A stretch of 64,000 nucleotides of DNA from Methanosarcina sp. 2.H.T.1A.6 (GTDB lineage Archaea > Halobacteriota > Methanosarcinia > Methanosarcinales > Methanosarcinaceae). Below are positions 16,282 through 26,489 of the stretch, in pieces. Location: contig NZ_JJOY01000049.1 of the NCBI RefSeq assembly GCF_000979455.1, positions 186,001 to 250,000 on the forward strand, in the 5' to 3' direction. The position numbers were made by a program, and so were the translations under genes. Within the stretch, counting starts at the first letter, position 1. Every line of letters starts with the position of its first letter. The notes beneath the pieces are model-generated. The model searched no databases and was not told the DNA's origin. It worked only from the letters and a program-made list of their open reading frames with translations.

Positions 16282-18243
16282 TCAGATAAACACGATGAAC
16301 AGCACATAGGACACCGTCATCATTGCAAGGGAGTGCTTGAGCCCTGAAGCCGTACTTCCCGAACCCATTTTTCCTGCAACCAGCCCTGAGCCTAAGCCCT
16401 GCAGAAGAGCTGCATGGAAGAAGAGAAGGGTATACTCCTTCAGATCAAAGCCTCCCATGGACATTGCCGGATTGCTGGAACCGTCGAGGGCAGGGAGGAA
16501 GAACGCAGCAAGCACATATACTATGACCAGGAAGACGCAGAAGGTCACGAAGATGATAAAGACATAGATAAACATCTCTGCAGAGCGCTCTTTTTTAAGG
16601 TATTTCTCAATATCGGCATCATCCGCAACCGTGCTGATAACCTGGTGGATATCCCCTGTGGATTCGCTTGCTTTGGCTATGAGGGTCAGGCTGCGCCGAG
16701 TCATGTTTGTCCGTATCCTGGCTTCAAAACGTTTCAGGGCTTCTACGAGGTTTGAGTTCCAGCGGATATCCGCAACCGTACATTTGATTTCGGATTTCAG
16801 CCTGCCCATATTTGACTGGGCTGTAATGGCAATAGCATCGGCAAGTAGAATCCCTGTCCCGTTTATACTTGCAAGCCTTTTAAGGAACTCCGGGACCTGA
16901 TCCTCAATCTGCCTGATCTTCCGAACTTCGATTTCATGGAAGATAATGTAAGGAATGAAAAGGACAAGAATGGTTACGTAGATATAGTCGTCAAGGGTAG
17001 ATGCAGTTTCAACAAACCCTCCATAGTAAGGCCTGTGTTCCAGGAAAGCAGAACCAAAGTACACGAGTGCAACGGGAGCGCTTATTACAAAAGCACATGC
17101 TGGCCTATCAAGCATAGTCTTTATAGGGTGCAGGAGCACACTTTTGACCCTGTATACCTTTTCAAAAAACTCCATTTTCTTAAGCAGTTCCTCATCTTTT
17201 TCTGTTATTGGCTTTACCCTGACATCACTGAAAGAATCCTGCTTAACTCCGGAGATTTTCTCCTCAGGCATCTTTTCCGCATCTCCTGTAAGCATATCCA
17301 GGAAGACGAGGAAGATCATTGTCCCGAAGGGAATTGCTCCATATACAAGGATATAGAGGTTGGTCGCGCCCCCGTTATCAATCATATTCATGACTACGAG
17401 GATAACCATAAGGAACAGAGGGCCCACAACGAATACAGTAATATAAACCTCTGCCAGAAGCCCGAGTGTCTCAAGGAAACGCTTTTGTTCCTTATTGGCA
17501 TTGGATTTATAGAGGTCTGTCTTATTTTTCAGGTAAAGGGTAACGTCTCCGCCGCTGGAGACTATTGAAATCAGGCCGTCCACAAGATCTTTAAACTGCT
17601 CGGAAGGCGTCCTGTCGGCTGCATCCCAGAGAGATGCCTGAAGGTCCTTTCCGAAATATTCTATGTCCCTTATAATATTTCCGAACTCCCTTGAGGCAGT
17701 CCCGTAGAGGTGAGAATACTTCGAAAGTGACTTCATGATCTCAAAGATAGTCATGCCCCCGCCCCTCTGCATAACATAGAGAAAAGCTGTTGCATGGGGC
17801 ATTGCTACATTGATAGCTCGCTTCCTGTTATCAGCTTTCATGGACGGGTATGCCATAATAAGCCCGTAGCTAAGGGCTCCGATCATCGAGAACAAGAGGA
17901 GGCCCCCTACAACCGTAAGGATGAAGGGGAGCTGCGCTTCAATAAAAATAGGGGTATCAACTGCCCTGGTTACCCTGTTCGAAATGCCAAAAGTCGAAAC
18001 AATGCTTTCCGGGGTGATGCCCCTGAAAATCTGCCCTCCTATAAGTAAACCTGTAAGCCCGCCGAAGACTCCTGCAAGCAGGGAATATAAAATTGCAGCT
18101 GAGACATACTGTTCCACAGGCAGTGGAATCTGGGCCTGGCGAAGCTTTATCCTGAACAGGGAAAACCTGTCTTCTTTCTCAAGGATTTTTTCTCCGAAGA
18201 TCCTGAATGCCAGGGTATTTATAGCGTTCATGGATACCCCCAT
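16282..18243 (-). CDS. Double T2SF-domain membrane protein (FlaJ/TadC/GspF-like)
   Basis: A 653-residue platform protein of an archaeal type IV pilus-like or secretion machine. Two related halves are visible. The first includes MPHATAFLYVMQRGGGMTIFEIMKSLSKYS (about 145-175) plus a hydrophobic pair near 275-320. The second includes VPEFLKRLASINGTGILLADAIAITAQS (about 445-470), ending in several helices. The start A overlaps the stop codon of the ATPase gene (TAATG). A second ATG at 18231, with GGGGG about 6 nt upstream, is an alternative start. The family forms the inner-membrane rotor or platform contacted by the ATPase. No pilin or prepilin peptidase gene lies nearby. Confidence 0.85.
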   Translation of the reverse strand: MGVSMNAINTLAFRIFGEKILEKEDRFSLFRIKLRQAQIPLPVEQYVSAAILYSLLAGVFGGLTGLLIGGQIFRGITPESIVSTFGISNRVTRAVDTPIFIEAQLPFILTVVGGLLLFSMIGALSYGLIMAYPSMKADNRKRAINVAMPHATAFLYVMQRGGGMTIFEIMKSLSKYSHLYGTASREFGNIIRDIEYFGKDLQASLWDAADRTPSEQFKDLVDGLISIVSSGGDVTLYLKNKTDLYKSNANKEQKRFLETLGLLAEVYITVFVVGPLFLMVILVVMNMIDNGGATNLYILVYGAIPFGTMIFLVFLDMLTGDAEKMPEEKISGVKQDSFSDVRVKPITEKDEELLKKMEFFEKVYRVKSVLLHPIKTMLDRPACAFVISAPVALVYFGSAFLEHRPYYGGFVETASTLDDYIYVTILVLFIPYIIFHEIEVRKIRQIEDQVPEFLKRLASINGTGILLADAIAITAQSNMGRLKSEIKCTVADIRWNSNLVEALKRFEARIRTNMTRRSLTLIAKASESTGDIHQVISTVADDADIEKYLKKERSAEMFIYVFIIFVTFCVFLVIVYVLAAFFLPALDGSSNPAMSMGGFDLKEYTLLFFHAALLQGLGSGLVAGKMGSGSTASGLKHSLAMMTVSYVLFIVFI

Positions 18244-20687
18244 TAACCGTGGTGCAGTACCATATCCCGCAAGGTGTCGTTTTCAACCGCTTCCATTACA
18301 AGCTGCGGGTTTATGGCATACATATGCACTATCAGGGAAACACTCACGTAATCACGGATCTGTTTTGCTGTCATGTAGGCAAGGATCTGTTCCCGGTTTT
18401 TAAACTCAACAAAGAGCTTCTCTGGTTTCCAGCCCCTTGCTTTCATAATCTCATTGAGCACATAGGAATCCCCGGCCCGCTTGAAGTTGTCATGTACCGG
18501 GTCCCAACGGTAAAATTCATTGATCCTGAGACTTCCTGACCTTGCATCAAGCCCTGTAATCTCTACAATGGTGTTGGTTCTCCTTACCCTGGTCTCATTG
18601 ACATAGGTCTGTATCTGGATACTGATTACTCCAAGGGCCTGCATCATCACGTGAGGGACATTGATTGGTTCGTTTTCAAGCCTGTTAACCACTGTCTGTA
18701 CATCGCTCGCATGCATTGTTGAATAGGTAGTGTGCCCTGTTGACATTGCCTGGAAAAGGGTAAGAGCCTCCTTTCCCCGGACCTCACCCACAATGATATA
18801 TTCCGGGCGCTGCCTGAGGGCGGCTTTCAGGAGTTCATACATGGACACCTCTCCGGTACCACCTACAGTGAACGATTTCCTGGTTGCACCTGCGATCCAG
18901 TTTTCATGGTGGAGCATGATTTCCCTGGTATCTTCAATGGACACTACCTTTGACAGCCTCGGAATGAAAAGAGAAATCGCGTTCATAAGGGAGGTCTTAC
19001 CCGAAGCAGTACCTCCTGCCAAAAGTACACTGATGTTGTTTTCAATGGAAATCCAGTAGTAAGCCATCATCTCGATGCTGCATGTCCCATATCTGATAAG
19101 GTCAATTGGGGTTATGGGGTCTCCTTTGAATTTACGGATAGTGTAGGAACTGCCCCTTGTTGTGATCTCTTTTCCAAGGATTGCCTGAATCCTTGAACCG
19201 TCAGGAAGAGTTGCGTCTACAATCGGTTCTCCTATAGAGATATGCTTGCCGCTCCTCTGACAAAGCTTGACAACCAGGGAGTCCAGTTCCTTTTCCCCAA
19301 AATTGATATTGGTCACGATGTTATTGTGTTTTCTGTGGTAGAGATAGATAGGGATCTCAATACCTGAACAGGAAATATCTTCGATATTCGGGTCCAGAAT
19401 GAGTGGATTTATCCTTTCGTATCCGATGAAATTTCTCCTGAGAAAATACATTATCTTGTGAATCGAGGGAACTTCCAGGGTACTGTAATACTGGTCCAGA
19501 AGCCTCATGCCTCTGTTAATGAGAATAACGTCCTTCTCCTGTCCGGATATCATATCATCCTGGGTAAGAACATCTTCCAGATTGTCCCGGACCCTATCAA
19601 GAACGGCTTTTTCATAGGTGGTGAGAGTGGGCTCAACAGCATTATAATATTTCATTTCCATGTTTTCAATTATGCTGATAAAGGCGTAAGGCTCCTCTAC
19701 CCAGTAGCGTTCTATTTCAGTAAATCCTGCAGGAATTTCATACTCAAGAAGCGGACCGTAGGTTTCAGGGTCATATGGGGGAAGAACCCGGATCTCCTCA
19801 TCCTTAAGACTCTGGATAATTTCTGCAAACTTCTTTTTTGCCCCTTCAGGGGTTTTTACTTCATTAAAGAATTCTTTAAGCTTATCACTTAATTTTTCGC
19901 CTTCTTTGATCCCAACTATATCACGGCCCAGATCCTTCAGATTCCCGGCGAACCCGGATTTTTTCTTAATTTTTGCTTTTTTGGAAATCTTTTTATTTTT
20001 ACCTGAAGTTCGGACTTTTTTATCTTTTTTTGTTTCCTGCAAACTCTTTAATTCTTCAACTCCACCTTCGTAATCTGGGCTTTTCTCATTGTGAGGGCCG
20101 GCTGGAGGGAAAATACCTTTGTTTTCGGTTTCAAGAATAAGTTCAACTTTCTTTTCAGGAGCAGTTTCTGCAGAAACTGTGGGTTTTGGTTCAAGAGCTA
20201 CTTTTGAATAAATGGAAGGGTTCGGTTCAAGAGCCTCACTTTCTTCTTGTGAGGTGGGTTTTTGAGTTCCGGTCGCTTCTACAAACGGAGGAGTTTCCGA
20301 TATGAATTTATTTATCGGGTTTTCCTCAGTCTCAGTTTCCTGAGAAATATTCGTAAATTGAACAGTTTCGAGTACAGGTTTAGGTTTCCGGTTTTCAATC
20401 TTGATTTTCATGTCAGGAAGGTCGGTATTCTCGTTTTCTGTATTTTCATTCCCTGTATTATCAGTTCCTGAAGCTTTCGGAAGAATATTTTCCAGATCCC
20501 TGTTGTCATTATCAGCCTGAAGGCTGTTAATATTGGCTCTATTCAGAGTATCTTTATAAAAAGTCCTTTTGACAGGCACCTGTAGAAGACAGGATTTCCC
20601 TGCCAGAACATCTTCTCCCTCACCTTTATGTATATTCTTGTCTGGTTTTTCTGAGTCATCCGGAGATTTCTCGTTTTTGGAAACCAT
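18243..20687 (-). CDS. Secretion/pilus ATPase (GspE/VirB11/FlaI-like) with long charged N-terminus
   Basis: An 814-residue protein. Residues 1 to about 290 are low-complexity and highly charged (many E, K, N, P; a KNKKISKKAKIKKKSGF basic run near 230-250). The ATPase core follows, with Walker A AGGTASGKTS near 555, Walker B YIIVGEVRGKEA near 632 and the His-box TTYSTMHA near 654. The family powers pilus or archaellum assembly or secretion as a hexamer. The disordered N-terminal extension is unusually long for the family and may bind partners or membrane lipids. It is first in the operon with the double-F protein. Confidence 0.9.
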   Translation of the reverse strand: MVSKNEKSPDDSEKPDKNIHKGEGEDVLAGKSCLLQVPVKRTFYKDTLNRANINSLQADNDNRDLENILPKASGTDNTGNENTENENTDLPDMKIKIENRKPKPVLETVQFTNISQETETEENPINKFISETPPFVEATGTQKPTSQEESEALEPNPSIYSKVALEPKPTVSAETAPEKKVELILETENKGIFPPAGPHNEKSPDYEGGVEELKSLQETKKDKKVRTSGKNKKISKKAKIKKKSGFAGNLKDLGRDIVGIKEGEKLSDKLKEFFNEVKTPEGAKKKFAEIIQSLKDEEIRVLPPYDPETYGPLLEYEIPAGFTEIERYWVEEPYAFISIIENMEMKYYNAVEPTLTTYEKAVLDRVRDNLEDVLTQDDMISGQEKDVILINRGMRLLDQYYSTLEVPSIHKIMYFLRRNFIGYERINPLILDPNIEDISCSGIEIPIYLYHRKHNNIVTNINFGEKELDSLVVKLCQRSGKHISIGEPIVDATLPDGSRIQAILGKEITTRGSSYTIRKFKGDPITPIDLIRYGTCSIEMMAYYWISIENNISVLLAGGTASGKTSLMNAISLFIPRLSKVVSIEDTREIMLHHENWIAGATRKSFTVGGTGEVSMYELLKAALRQRPEYIIVGEVRGKEALTLFQAMSTGHTTYSTMHASDVQTVVNRLENEPINVPHVMMQALGVISIQIQTYVNETRVRRTNTIVEITGLDARSGSLRINEFYRWDPVHDNFKRAGDSYVLNEIMKARGWKPEKLFVEFKNREQILAYMTAKQIRDYVSVSLIVHMYAINPQLVMEAVENDTLRDMVLHHG

Positions 20688-21165
20688 AGAAGCTCACCCC
20701 ATCAAGGATTTGTCCCCTCTCAAATTTAGTTCTCAGTCTAATATAATGCATGACAAACTGTTTAAATCTTTTCTCTATGATCTGACAACTTTTCAAGTTT
20801 CATAGATATATTACTTAGTACTTTGCGTATTCTTATAAAGCCTTTTTTATTCCTTCTATTGGTATAATAAGGGTAATTACTGGAATTTTCCTTTTTTAAT
20901 CATATAAGAAATAGAGTTCAATAGTATTAATCTTTTCATTAATTTCTTTCATATGTTTAAAATTATCTTTCTACTGTTCTATATAATTCAAATGTATAAA
21001 TTAAATAAGTAAGCGCTTACAGTTTGAAACACAAAAAACGGATGTTTTAAAAAGGACCGGAAAATCAAAAGAGATGAAGGGGAAATAAAGTAGAAGTGAA
21101 AAAGAAGCAAATGGATGAAAAATAAATTAAGAATAAACAATAAGATTAGAGGGAATGTAGATTTT
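20688..21165. other. AT-rich intergenic region
   Basis: 478 bp without a gene, lying upstream of the secretion ATPase gene. AT-rich runs at 20740-20990 are compatible with its promoter. Confidence 0.35.
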
Positions 21166-21864
21166 TCAAAGGAGTTTAATCCCCGATGAGGTTATTTCAA
21201 ACCTGATCGGATTCAGACTGAGGCATGTCCTTCGCATTTTAGGAATCCTTATGTAGCGCTCAATATTTCCTGTATAGGGATTTTCGTTTACCATAAGTCG
21301 GAGAGAACCGCTTACCGAGTATTCTGCAAGGTTATGGGTCATCTTTAATGCAGTATCGTCCATGACGAACATAGATGTACAACCTGCCTTTGTACTCAGG
21401 ATGAAGTTCAGAGCATCAAACTGGTCCCTGAAATCCTGGATCGAGAGGCGAAGAGTAAAAACGCCGATATTATCAATGACTACAATATCGGTTCCTTCAG
21501 GCACATAATCCGAAAGTGTGGGTAGATCTATCTCCAGACCTTCAGGAGTAAACCCAAATTTGGAAGTCTGGACTTTCTCGGAACGTTTTTGAAAAGCCTT
21601 TTCGATGGTCAACTGACCGGATTCATAATATTTAGTAAGCCCGAGGTCCATCATTTCAGACAACTCGAGGATATCTTCGGGAAGTTCTTCTGTTGCGACC
21701 AGGACACATTTCTTGCCATCAAGGCACGCCCTATGCAGAAAATGAACCGTAAAAGTAGTTTTGCCAGTCCCTGTATCTCCGGTGATTAGAAGAACTCTGC
21801 CTGGCAGGTATCCGCCGCCGATCCTGTCGTCAAATCCAGGTATTCCTGATGATATCCGTTTCAT
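21166..21864 (-). CDS. KaiC/RadA-like single-domain ATPase
   Basis: A 232-residue RecA-superfamily protein. It opens with the KaiC signature SSGIPGFDDRIGGGYLPGRVLLITGDTGTGKTTFTVHFLH; Walker A is GDTGTGKTT (29-37). TEELPEDILE matches the KaiC ATxEE position and IVVIDNIGV is Walker B (about 126-134). Relatives include the archaellum protein FlaH/ArlH, which docks on the secretion ATPase. Location just upstream of the pilus-like operon makes a similar regulatory role plausible but not shown. The ATG at 21864 gives the standard family N-terminus. Confidence 0.85.
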   Translation of the reverse strand: MKRISSGIPGFDDRIGGGYLPGRVLLITGDTGTGKTTFTVHFLHRACLDGKKCVLVATEELPEDILELSEMMDLGLTKYYESGQLTIEKAFQKRSEKVQTSKFGFTPEGLEIDLPTLSDYVPEGTDIVVIDNIGVFTLRLSIQDFRDQFDALNFILSTKAGCTSMFVMDDTALKMTHNLAEYSVSGSLRLMVNENPYTGNIERYIRIPKMRRTCLSLNPIRFEITSSGIKLL

Positions 21865-22066
21865 TGTTTTGACTCAATCCATTTCTGTGTAGTAAAGCCT
21901 TAAAACTCTTGAATTATGAGATTGATGAGAGGGGGTAAAACTGAACTTTTTCTTATTGGGTATAAGGCGAGGTCTTATATAAAATTTACACACAGATATT
22001 GGGGAAAACTGTGTAGTAAATAACAGAATATTAGGTGTAGAGATAAAAATATTTGAAAAAAAGAAA

Positions 22067-22151
22067 CGACGAGAGGGGGACTCGAACCCCCGGGATGCGG
22101 GGCATCACGGGATTAGCAATCCCGCGCCATACCGGGCTTGGCTATCTCGTC
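22067..22151 (-). tRNA. tRNA-Ser (GCT)
   Basis: The minus strand folds as a class II tRNA. The acceptor is GACGAGA / TCTCGTC with discriminator G, and the anticodon loop is TTGCTAA with anticodon GCT. A long variable arm (CCCGTGATGCCCCGCATCC region) and a T loop GTTCGAGTC are present. No CCA is encoded and no intron is seen. A TATA-like box (TTAAATATATG, 22190-22201 on the minus strand) lies about 40 nt upstream. Confidence 0.95.
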
Positions 22152-22302
22152 ATATCGAACTTTAGAAACGCGTTCCCTAAAATGCATTTCATATATTTAA
22201 CCTTTTCCGGAGAAAACTACTTTAAATAAATTGTTCATCCAGAAAAATTACAGTTCTATTATAATACCAAGCTCTTGAAAACTATTAAATTAATGTGCTT
22301 AG

Positions 22303-22617
22303 TGATGAGCACACCGCAGGTTGTTGTACCTCGGAGACTTCAGTAGGCTGAGATCTCTTCTCCACCCCGCGACCCCGCAAGCGACGGTTGCCCACGGTGA
22401 GTCTGCTCCCTTCCGGGCCTCGACCGGTTTCCGCGGTTAGGGCACGAGAACCTGTTTTCCAGCAAGTCCGCATACCTGCACTATCCAAGCAGGACGGGGT
22501 TTCTCAGTTGAAATCACAGGCTGAAATCTCTTTGACGCATCTTCCTTTGGCTTCGTCCCCCGCATATCGGCGATTTCGGGTTATAGGTAACGCCGGGCTA
22601 CCCGGACTAGCTCATCA
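22303..22617 (-). ncRNA. Signal recognition particle 7S RNA
   Basis: The minus strand contains the universal SRP helix 8 signature (GGCCCGGAAGGGAGCAGACT, about 22400-22420) and the partner GGGCAACC. The 5' end TGATGAGC (22617-22610) pairs with the 3' end GCTCATCA (22310-22303), giving archaeal helix 1 and a length of about 315 nt. The RNA scaffolds SRP19 and SRP54 for membrane targeting. A TATA box (GTTTTATAAG, 22639-22648 on the minus strand) is centred 26 nt upstream of the inferred 5' end. Open frames within it are artefacts. Confidence 0.95.
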
Positions 22618-22800
22618 GTTATACAAAGACATTAGTCACTTATAAAACTATCCCTCCCGATATGTATTTTAAATCCCCCTTTCATAAACGGACAATGCGC
22701 CTGGGTAAAATAAATAAACATCTCATGAAAGCATTTATTGAGAAAAAATACATATGGGAAAAACCAATGGGTTGGAAGGTTTTTTATAGAATCCTTCTTT

Positions 22801-22852
22801 AAAAGCTATTTTTAAAAGCTATTTTTAAAAGCTATTTTTAAAAGCTATTTTT
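22801..22852. repeat. 13-bp tandem repeat, four copies
   Basis: The unit AAAAGCTATTTTT repeats four times in direct succession upstream of ramA. No function is evident; slippage is the likely origin. Confidence 0.8.
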
Positions 22853-23049
22853 AAAAATCAAAAAAAGGTTAGTGAGAGAGCCTTCCTTTGAAATATATAT
22901 TATCATGAATAAAACGCCTTATTTATTTATATGCCGTTTTTCAAAGTAATAGATACATAAAATATATGCATAAAATATATGCATAAAATTCCAAATGGCT
23001 TGCAGTGTGTTAAAACACCCTGCAAAATAAATCCACTAGGGGAGTTTGT

Positions 23050-24675
23050 ATGAGATATGGAGTTGCAATTGACCTGGGGACAAGTGGGTATCGGGCTCAG
23101 AAGATTGACCTTGATACTCAGGAAATTAAAAGGACAGTAATAACATTGAGAAATCCCCTTCCCGGAGCGAATGTGATGGATCACATGGACTTCGCAATTC
23201 ACTATGGTCAGGATCTTGCTCACGGGCTTTCCGTAAATGCGGTAAAGACCCTGCTCCAGACCCTTGATGTGCAAAGCGGAGAACTTGACAGACTTTCAAT
23301 CTGCGGAAACCCTATTCAGTTATCCATTTTTCAGGGAATCAGCATTGAAGATCTGGCTTATGCAGGGGAACGGAAGAAAAAAAAGTACAATATACAGGAA
23401 CAGAACAGGAATGCGAGAATAATATCCAGCAGCGAAATTTCGGGGCTTGAGGAATTTAACTGTGAAGTTGTAGTCCCTCCTGCAATAAAACATGAAGTTG
23501 GAGCCGATGCCCTTGCCCTTATTATTAAATCTGGCATGCTTAACAGCGATGAGATTTCGATTGCAACGGATTACGGGACAAATGCCGAGATGGCGCTCAA
23601 AGTAAAAGATATTATTTATACAGGCTCGGCAGCTGCAGGCCCGGCTCTTGAAGGGCAGCAGATAAAGCATGGGACCCTTGCTTCTCCCTTTGCAATTTCG
23701 GATTTTGAATTCGAGGACGGAGCATTGAGGAATTATGTATTAAACGAAGAGATGAAACCTTATCCCGGAGATCTTGTAGACCCCAAAACCGGAGAAATTC
23801 TTGAAGAGGGGCAGGTCAAAGCAAGAGGAATTACGGGTACAGGAGTGATTGCCCTTATAGAAAAAGCCATGGGCCACGGCCTGGTTGAACTCCCAAAAAT
23901 CAAGACTTCGGACGAACTAATTCACCTGCAGAACAAAATCACTTTCTCGGAAAAAGACCTCAAAGAAGCCGGAAAAGCCATTGGTGCAATCAGGGCGGGG
24001 CACATTACTCTCTGTGCGGTTTCAGGTATCGAACTGACAGATATTGATACCGCGTATATGGCAGGTGCTGCCGGCACATATATGGATGCGGAAAAAGCCC
24101 AGAAAATTGGCTTGATCCCTTTCTCTACGGGAAAAATTACCCAGCTCGGGAACACCTCTCTTGCTGTTGCAAGGGAAATCCTGCTTTCGGAAGAAAGGCT
24201 GTGGGAACTTCAGGATATTGCAAGCCAGATTATAGGCACTCACACAATGTTTGCGACTGCTCCGGAGTTCCGGGATGCCTATGTCCTTGAACTTGCGTAC
24301 TGGGAAGAGGGAATGCCCTTTAAGATGTTTAAGAAATTCCTTAAAAAGAAAGGGCTTCCGTCACTTGATGAGCCCATAGATCACCCTGTGGTAGATAAGC
24401 GCGTGGAAAGAGATATTCCTGTACTTGGTGAAGAAGGTCTGTATGTGCTCGAAAGGGTCGGGACCTATATGACAATGGTTGTTGACTGTCCCGAGTGCAG
24501 GCAGTGCATAAAAGTCTGCCCCAACGACGCCATTACAATTGACGAGGAAAACAGGGTTATGATAAGTACCGACCTCTGCGAAGGTTCACACTGCCAGAAA
24601 TGTATAAGAGCCTGCCCACCTGACAAATTTAACTGGGAGAATTTAGAGGTCTTCAAACCACAGAAACAGGAGTAA
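23050..24675 (+). CDS. ramA: RamA-type corrinoid protein reductive activase
   Basis: A 541-residue protein matching the length of Methanosarcina RamA. An ASKHA-type ATPase fold occupies about residues 1-430 (AIDLGTSGYRAQ at 6-17, ATDYGTNAEMAL near 178-189, AYMAGAAGTYMD near 336-347). Two ferredoxin-type 4Fe-4S motifs follow: CPECRQCIKVCP and CEGSHCQKCIRACP. The enzyme uses ATP to reduce the Co(II) corrinoid of methylamine methyltransferases to Co(I). A GGGGAG ribosome binding site precedes the ATG. No methyltransferase genes lie in the window, so it is either unlinked or a paralog serving another corrinoid protein. Confidence 0.88.
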   Translation: MRYGVAIDLGTSGYRAQKIDLDTQEIKRTVITLRNPLPGANVMDHMDFAIHYGQDLAHGLSVNAVKTLLQTLDVQSGELDRLSICGNPIQLSIFQGISIEDLAYAGERKKKKYNIQEQNRNARIISSSEISGLEEFNCEVVVPPAIKHEVGADALALIIKSGMLNSDEISIATDYGTNAEMALKVKDIIYTGSAAAGPALEGQQIKHGTLASPFAISDFEFEDGALRNYVLNEEMKPYPGDLVDPKTGEILEEGQVKARGITGTGVIALIEKAMGHGLVELPKIKTSDELIHLQNKITFSEKDLKEAGKAIGAIRAGHITLCAVSGIELTDIDTAYMAGAAGTYMDAEKAQKIGLIPFSTGKITQLGNTSLAVAREILLSEERLWELQDIASQIIGTHTMFATAPEFRDAYVLELAYWEEGMPFKMFKKFLKKKGLPSLDEPIDHPVVDKRVERDIPVLGEEGLYVLERVGTYMTMVVDCPECRQCIKVCPNDAITIDEENRVMISTDLCEGSHCQKCIRACPPDKFNWENLEVFKPQKQE

Positions 24676-24954
24676 GGTTGATCTGACTGTCAATGGATCA
24701 GCACTCAGGTACTTATAACGTCGAAAAATGTTATTATACAATTCACACTCAATAATTAATAAGAGTGATGACGATGGGCGAATCCATCTTAATGTATTTA
24801 AAAGTGCCGTTCAGTAGTACTCTGGTCTTTATGCGTGGCTTAGCAGAATTGACACGAATATTAAGGGATAAACAGGTAAACAAATAAGAACACAATCTGA
24901 AATAAATACTATTTGAACCTCAAAAGGGCAGAATAAGCAAGAGAAATAAGAGAA

Positions 24955-25020
24955 CCCGTTTGTGAAAAGAACTCGTTTGTGAAAATAACCCTTTTGTGAA
25001 AATAACCTGTTTGTGAATTC
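24955..25020. repeat. 17-bp tandem repeat, four copies
   Basis: The unit approximates CCCGTTTGTGAAAATAA; the four copies differ at one to three positions each. Confidence 0.75.
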
Positions 25021-25123
25021 AATTTAAAAGTGAGGGACAACTTTTTAACAAAAAAGGAGTTTTGGGCGGTTGTGTACACAATGAACACAAATTATATAAA
25101 TAACCTCATCATAACGAATTATT

Positions 25124-25216
25124 GAGGCATCTAATCCACTTTCACACCATAAATCATCTACCACATCTAGCCCAATTAGATTTTTAAGTTACGCAACGCA
25201 GTTTTTTAGATGCCTC
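25124..25216 (+). ncRNA. Candidate small RNA, copy 1 (closed by an 11-bp stem)
   Basis: The 93-nt element begins GAGGCATCTAA (25124-25134) and ends with its exact complement TTAGATGCCTC (25206-25216). An internal hairpin ATCTA...TAGAT lies in the middle. A TATA box TATAAATAA at 25095-25103 is centred about 25 nt before the 5' end of the stem, the normal archaeal promoter spacing. Both the box and the whole element recur at 25802-25923. The strand is inferred from the TATA box. A mobile element is the alternative reading, but the shared upstream promoter argues for a duplicated gene. Confidence 0.5.
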
Positions 25217-25829
25217 ATTACCCAAATAACGCGAAGCTAACTGGGATAGAAAATCATCATATATAACCTTTTATATTCAATGTTTAAAATACTAATCTGA
25301 TTTGCGATCTCATCTAGCAGAATAAGTGTATTTTGTACAGAATATTGTACAGAATAAAGCATTAAAGCTCCTGATAATTCAAAAGCTTTAATATCTCTAC
25401 ACAAAATATTTCTCTTTTTATTTCGGTGCATTCAGGTCAGGGCATCAGGAGTACGACTCATTATTCGTGAATACTGTATCTATTTTCTCTACTATACTCA
25501 TCAGGGTTTAGTTTTTATAATTATATTGGGCTGTAGCTTTATTTTTTGAGGCAAAAAATTCTATATTCTAAAGCTGAATGAATATAAATCCTGACATGTA
25601 GAGATTTTGATCGAAAATAGATCGGAAATAAGTCCGATAGAAAGAATATCTACGCTTTACCTATACTTTGAATGATACCTGTAAAGGCTGAGATTTTTAG
25701 TGATATGCCGTCTTGCTGAAAAATGTGGGAAAGATGCTGAAAAGGGCGAATGGGAGAATGAATTATTTAGGAAGAGTCAGGGGTAAAACTAGCACAAATT
25801 TTATAAATAACCTCTACATAGGAGTTAAT

Positions 25830-25923
25830 GAGGCATCTAATCCACTTTCACACCGTAAATCATCTACCACATCTAGCCCAAATAGATTTTTAAGTTACGC
25901 AACGCCTATTTTTTAGATGCCTC
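25830..25923 (+). ncRNA. Candidate small RNA, copy 2
   Basis: About 94 nt and over 90 percent identical to copy 1, with the same 11-bp closing stem (25830-25840 and 25913-25923) and internal hairpin. Its TATA box at 25802-25810 starts 28 nt before the stem (29 nt in copy 1). The flanks outside the promoter and stem are much less similar, which shows the conserved unit is promoter plus transcript. Confidence 0.5.
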
Positions 25924-26489
25924 AATCACCCAATTTGGATGAAACTTTTGATAATGCCTTCTATTAATAATAGAGTTTCTCAGATATAAATATTTATATT
26001 TTACTTGATCTATATTTATGCAGGGTATTCTGGAGTATTGAAGGCTAATCTCCGTTATTTCAATGGCAGGGTACAGCTGTCAACTGTATCTATTTCGGCA
26101 TGGTGTAACATTTTTCTTTTTCCTCATCAATGCCATATTGTAGTTTTTTCCAGCAGCATTTTTCCAGCAGCATAATAGTCTCAAGTATGTCAGCTATACT
26201 TTGCTCTTAACTCTAAGTATGGGATTCCATAGGGAAGTCCTGCATGTGAAACTTTGAACGGTGTTGGAGATGTAAGAATAATAATTATTCCATGGCGGTA
26301 TAGCATCGGTTGCGATATCATAGATGCCTGCGAATTTATTCGCTGGAGACGTCATTTGTTTGTAGAAGTAGGTGACCTGATAAATACAGATTCCAGAAGG
26401 AAAACACAGACAATAAAACTCAGTACACAAACATGTTCTTTTATAGATGGATAAAAAAGGGAAATAAAAGGAAAAAGGAAAGGAAGAGG

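Larger units (their letters stand above)
24676..26489. other. 1.8-kb gene-free region with repeats and two candidate small RNAs
   Basis: No open frame has a credible ribosome binding site or family resemblance. The region holds a 17-bp tandem repeat (24955-25020) and two copies of a structured element with its own TATA box (25095-25216 and 25802-25923). The rest is AT-rich DNA with no recognised feature. Confidence 0.55.

Noticed and set aside
22285-22645. Two open frames on opposite strands
   Set aside because: They lie on the SRP RNA gene and reflect its GC-rich structure.
26194-26454. Opposed frames of 78 and 66 codons in the region before purB
   Set aside because: Neither has a ribosome binding site or a recognisable domain; mutual overlap suggests chance.
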